DNA from: Bacillota bacterium
Lineage (GTDB): Bacteria > Bacillota > Sulfobacillia > RBS10-35 > JAJYVN01
Direction: 5' to 3'
Assembly (NCBI GenBank): GCA_021791995.1
Contig: JAJYVN010000070.1
Location: forward strand, 6,454-11,615
Length of the DNA stretch: 5,162 bases
Each line of letters begins with the position of its first letter. Position 1 is the stretch's first letter. Of this stretch, positions 4,942-5,162 are shown one piece after another. Below the pieces are notes generated by a model. The model was not told the origin of the DNA. It did no database searches and saw only the letters and a program-made list of their open reading frames with translations. A program made the position numbers and the translations under genes.

Positions 4942-5162
4942 TTATAGGCTTTCATTTCCGGCTACTGCCGGTTTCCTATTGGAACGTTCCTGCTTCGCAG
5001 TAGCCGGTTTCACCAGGCCGTTCTCCTGGCGAGAGCCTTCTGCTCCACAGGCGTTTAACGTCTCCAGGGAACTCCCGGCGACAAGCGACGCAAGGTTTCG
5101 CGCCGCGTTCAGGTCTCAGTCGATCTCTGCCTCACACGCCTCGCACGGGAAAACCCGCTGCC
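4942..5162 (-). pseudogene. tnpB: 3' end of tnpB (RNA-guided nuclease of IS605-type elements) with an in-frame stop in RuvC-III
   Basis: Reading from 5160 the frame gives QRVFPCEACEAEID, a TGA (5118-5116), then DLNAARNLASLVAGSS and a tail ending NGLVKPATAKQERS ... AGNESL with TAA at 4944-4942. This is the second CxxC pair of the TnpB zinc finger (CEAC) followed by the RuvC-III motif, normally DRDLNAARNL; the Arg codon of D-R-D is replaced by TGA, as one CGA to TGA transition would produce. Termination there removes the third catalytic Asp and the tail. A Gly normally following the CxxC is Glu here, a second possible lesion. TGA is used as a normal stop by several genes in this window (e.g. 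pgeF, zinc-ribbon), so recoding is unlikely. The upstream nuclease domain is outside the window. The recognition of TnpB is firm; inactivation holds unless the TGA is a sequencing error or is read through. Confidence 0.85.
4958..5007. repeat. 11-bp perfect inverted repeat inside the tnpB tail
   Basis: CCGGCTACTGC (4958-4968) and GCAGTAGCCGG (4997-5007) are exact reverse complements separated by 28 bases. The inner part includes the 10-bp palindrome GGAACGTTCC and a short alternative stem CTGC/GCAG that competes with the outer stem. The repeat lies within the poorly conserved C-terminal tail of TnpB, which suggests that RNA structure, not protein sequence, is under selection here. Confidence 0.8.

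Larger units (their letters stand above)
4875..5010 (-). ncRNA. Candidate omega RNA (reRNA) scaffold overlapping the tnpB 3' end
   Basis: TnpB guide RNAs are made from the 3' end of tnpB plus the right end of the element, with the guide being the sequence just beyond that end. In this position there are several stems on the minus strand: an 11-bp perfect stem (5007-4997 with 4968-4958), inside it a TTCC/GGAA hairpin with loop AATA and the palindrome GGAACGTTCC (4981-4990), and distally a CCGCT/AGCGG stem (4905-4901 with 4890-4886) followed by GGAGGAATTGGTG. The position, orientation and structure density fit the class. The 5' limit and the 3' limit are estimates; no expression evidence is available. 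Confidence 0.5.
4866..5162 (-). mobile_element. Right-hand end of an IS200/IS605-superfamily (IS1341-type) element, cut by window edge
   Basis: The segment holds the 3' end of a tnpB gene and the palindromic, hairpin-rich tail that ends such elements. These elements have subterminal hairpins instead of terminal inverted repeats and leave no target duplication, so the exact right boundary cannot be read from this window. It probably lies between about 4840 and 4885, near the small GGTG/CACC hairpin at 4866-4878. The left end, with its target-adjacent motif, is outside the window. The element lies immediately upstream of pgeF, so any promoter for the downstream operon must be in or beyond the element, or in the roughly 160 bases between. 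Confidence 0.65.

Noticed and set aside
4773..4955. 60-codon minus-strand frame starting MKAYKNRNGSPSTRQG
   Set aside because: It begins inside the tnpB 3' end in a different frame and spans the terminal hairpins of the element; better explained as guide-RNA/right-end sequence.
1..5162. CRISPR array, tRNA or rRNA genes
   Set aside because: No regularly spaced direct repeats and no cloverleaf or rRNA-like sequence were seen on either strand by eye.

Overview
This is a GC-rich window in which every supported gene lies on the minus strand, so transcription runs from high to low coordinates. The gene content (pgeF/ylmD, sepF, a YggT/YlmG protein, divIVA, then a two-domain PRC-barrel protein and an AI-2E family membrane protein) is typical of Bacillota (Firmicutes). 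High GC, near-universal GTG starts and an HlyD-like membrane-fusion protein inside the division cluster suggest a deep-branching, possibly thermophilic or acidophilic lineage (Sulfobacillus/Thermaerobacter/Alicyclobacillus-like). That lineage guess is inference, not a measurement.

Layout in transcription order. At 5162-4870 is the right-hand end of an IS200/IS605 (IS1341-type) element: the C-terminal end of a TnpB gene broken by an in-frame TGA inside the RuvC-III motif, overlapped and followed by stem-loops that look like its omega (re)RNA scaffold. At 4860-4717 is an unrecognised 47-codon frame that may be a remnant or a small gene. Then come pgeF (4704-3901), an HlyD/RND-type adaptor-like protein (3804-2731), sepF (2607-2083), a YggT/YlmG membrane protein (2021-1734), divIVA (1663-1136), a YrrD-like double PRC-barrel protein (1061-582), a 72-residue zinc-ribbon protein (564-346) and the first 116 codons of an AI-2E/YrrI-like transporter that runs off the left edge.

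The first half is a rearranged ylm division cluster: pgeF, sepF, ylmG and divIVA are kept, but ylmE (YggS) is missing between pgeF and sepF, where an HlyD-like gene sits instead, and ylmH is missing between ylmG and divIVA. The second half resembles the separate yrrD-yrrI-alaS neighbourhood of Bacillus, here joined directly behind divIVA in place of ileS. No convincing terminator separates any of the genes, so a single long operon is plausible. SepF (FtsZ-ring membrane anchor) and DivIVA (curvature/pole marker) are the division core; PgeF is a purine nucleoside phosphorylase-type enzyme; the HlyD-like, PRC-barrel and zinc-ribbon proteins have no established partner here.

The most interesting signals are the broken TnpB with an apparently intact guide-RNA scaffold, the joining of the two clusters, and an 8-bp hairpin that buries the ribosome binding site of the PRC-barrel gene.
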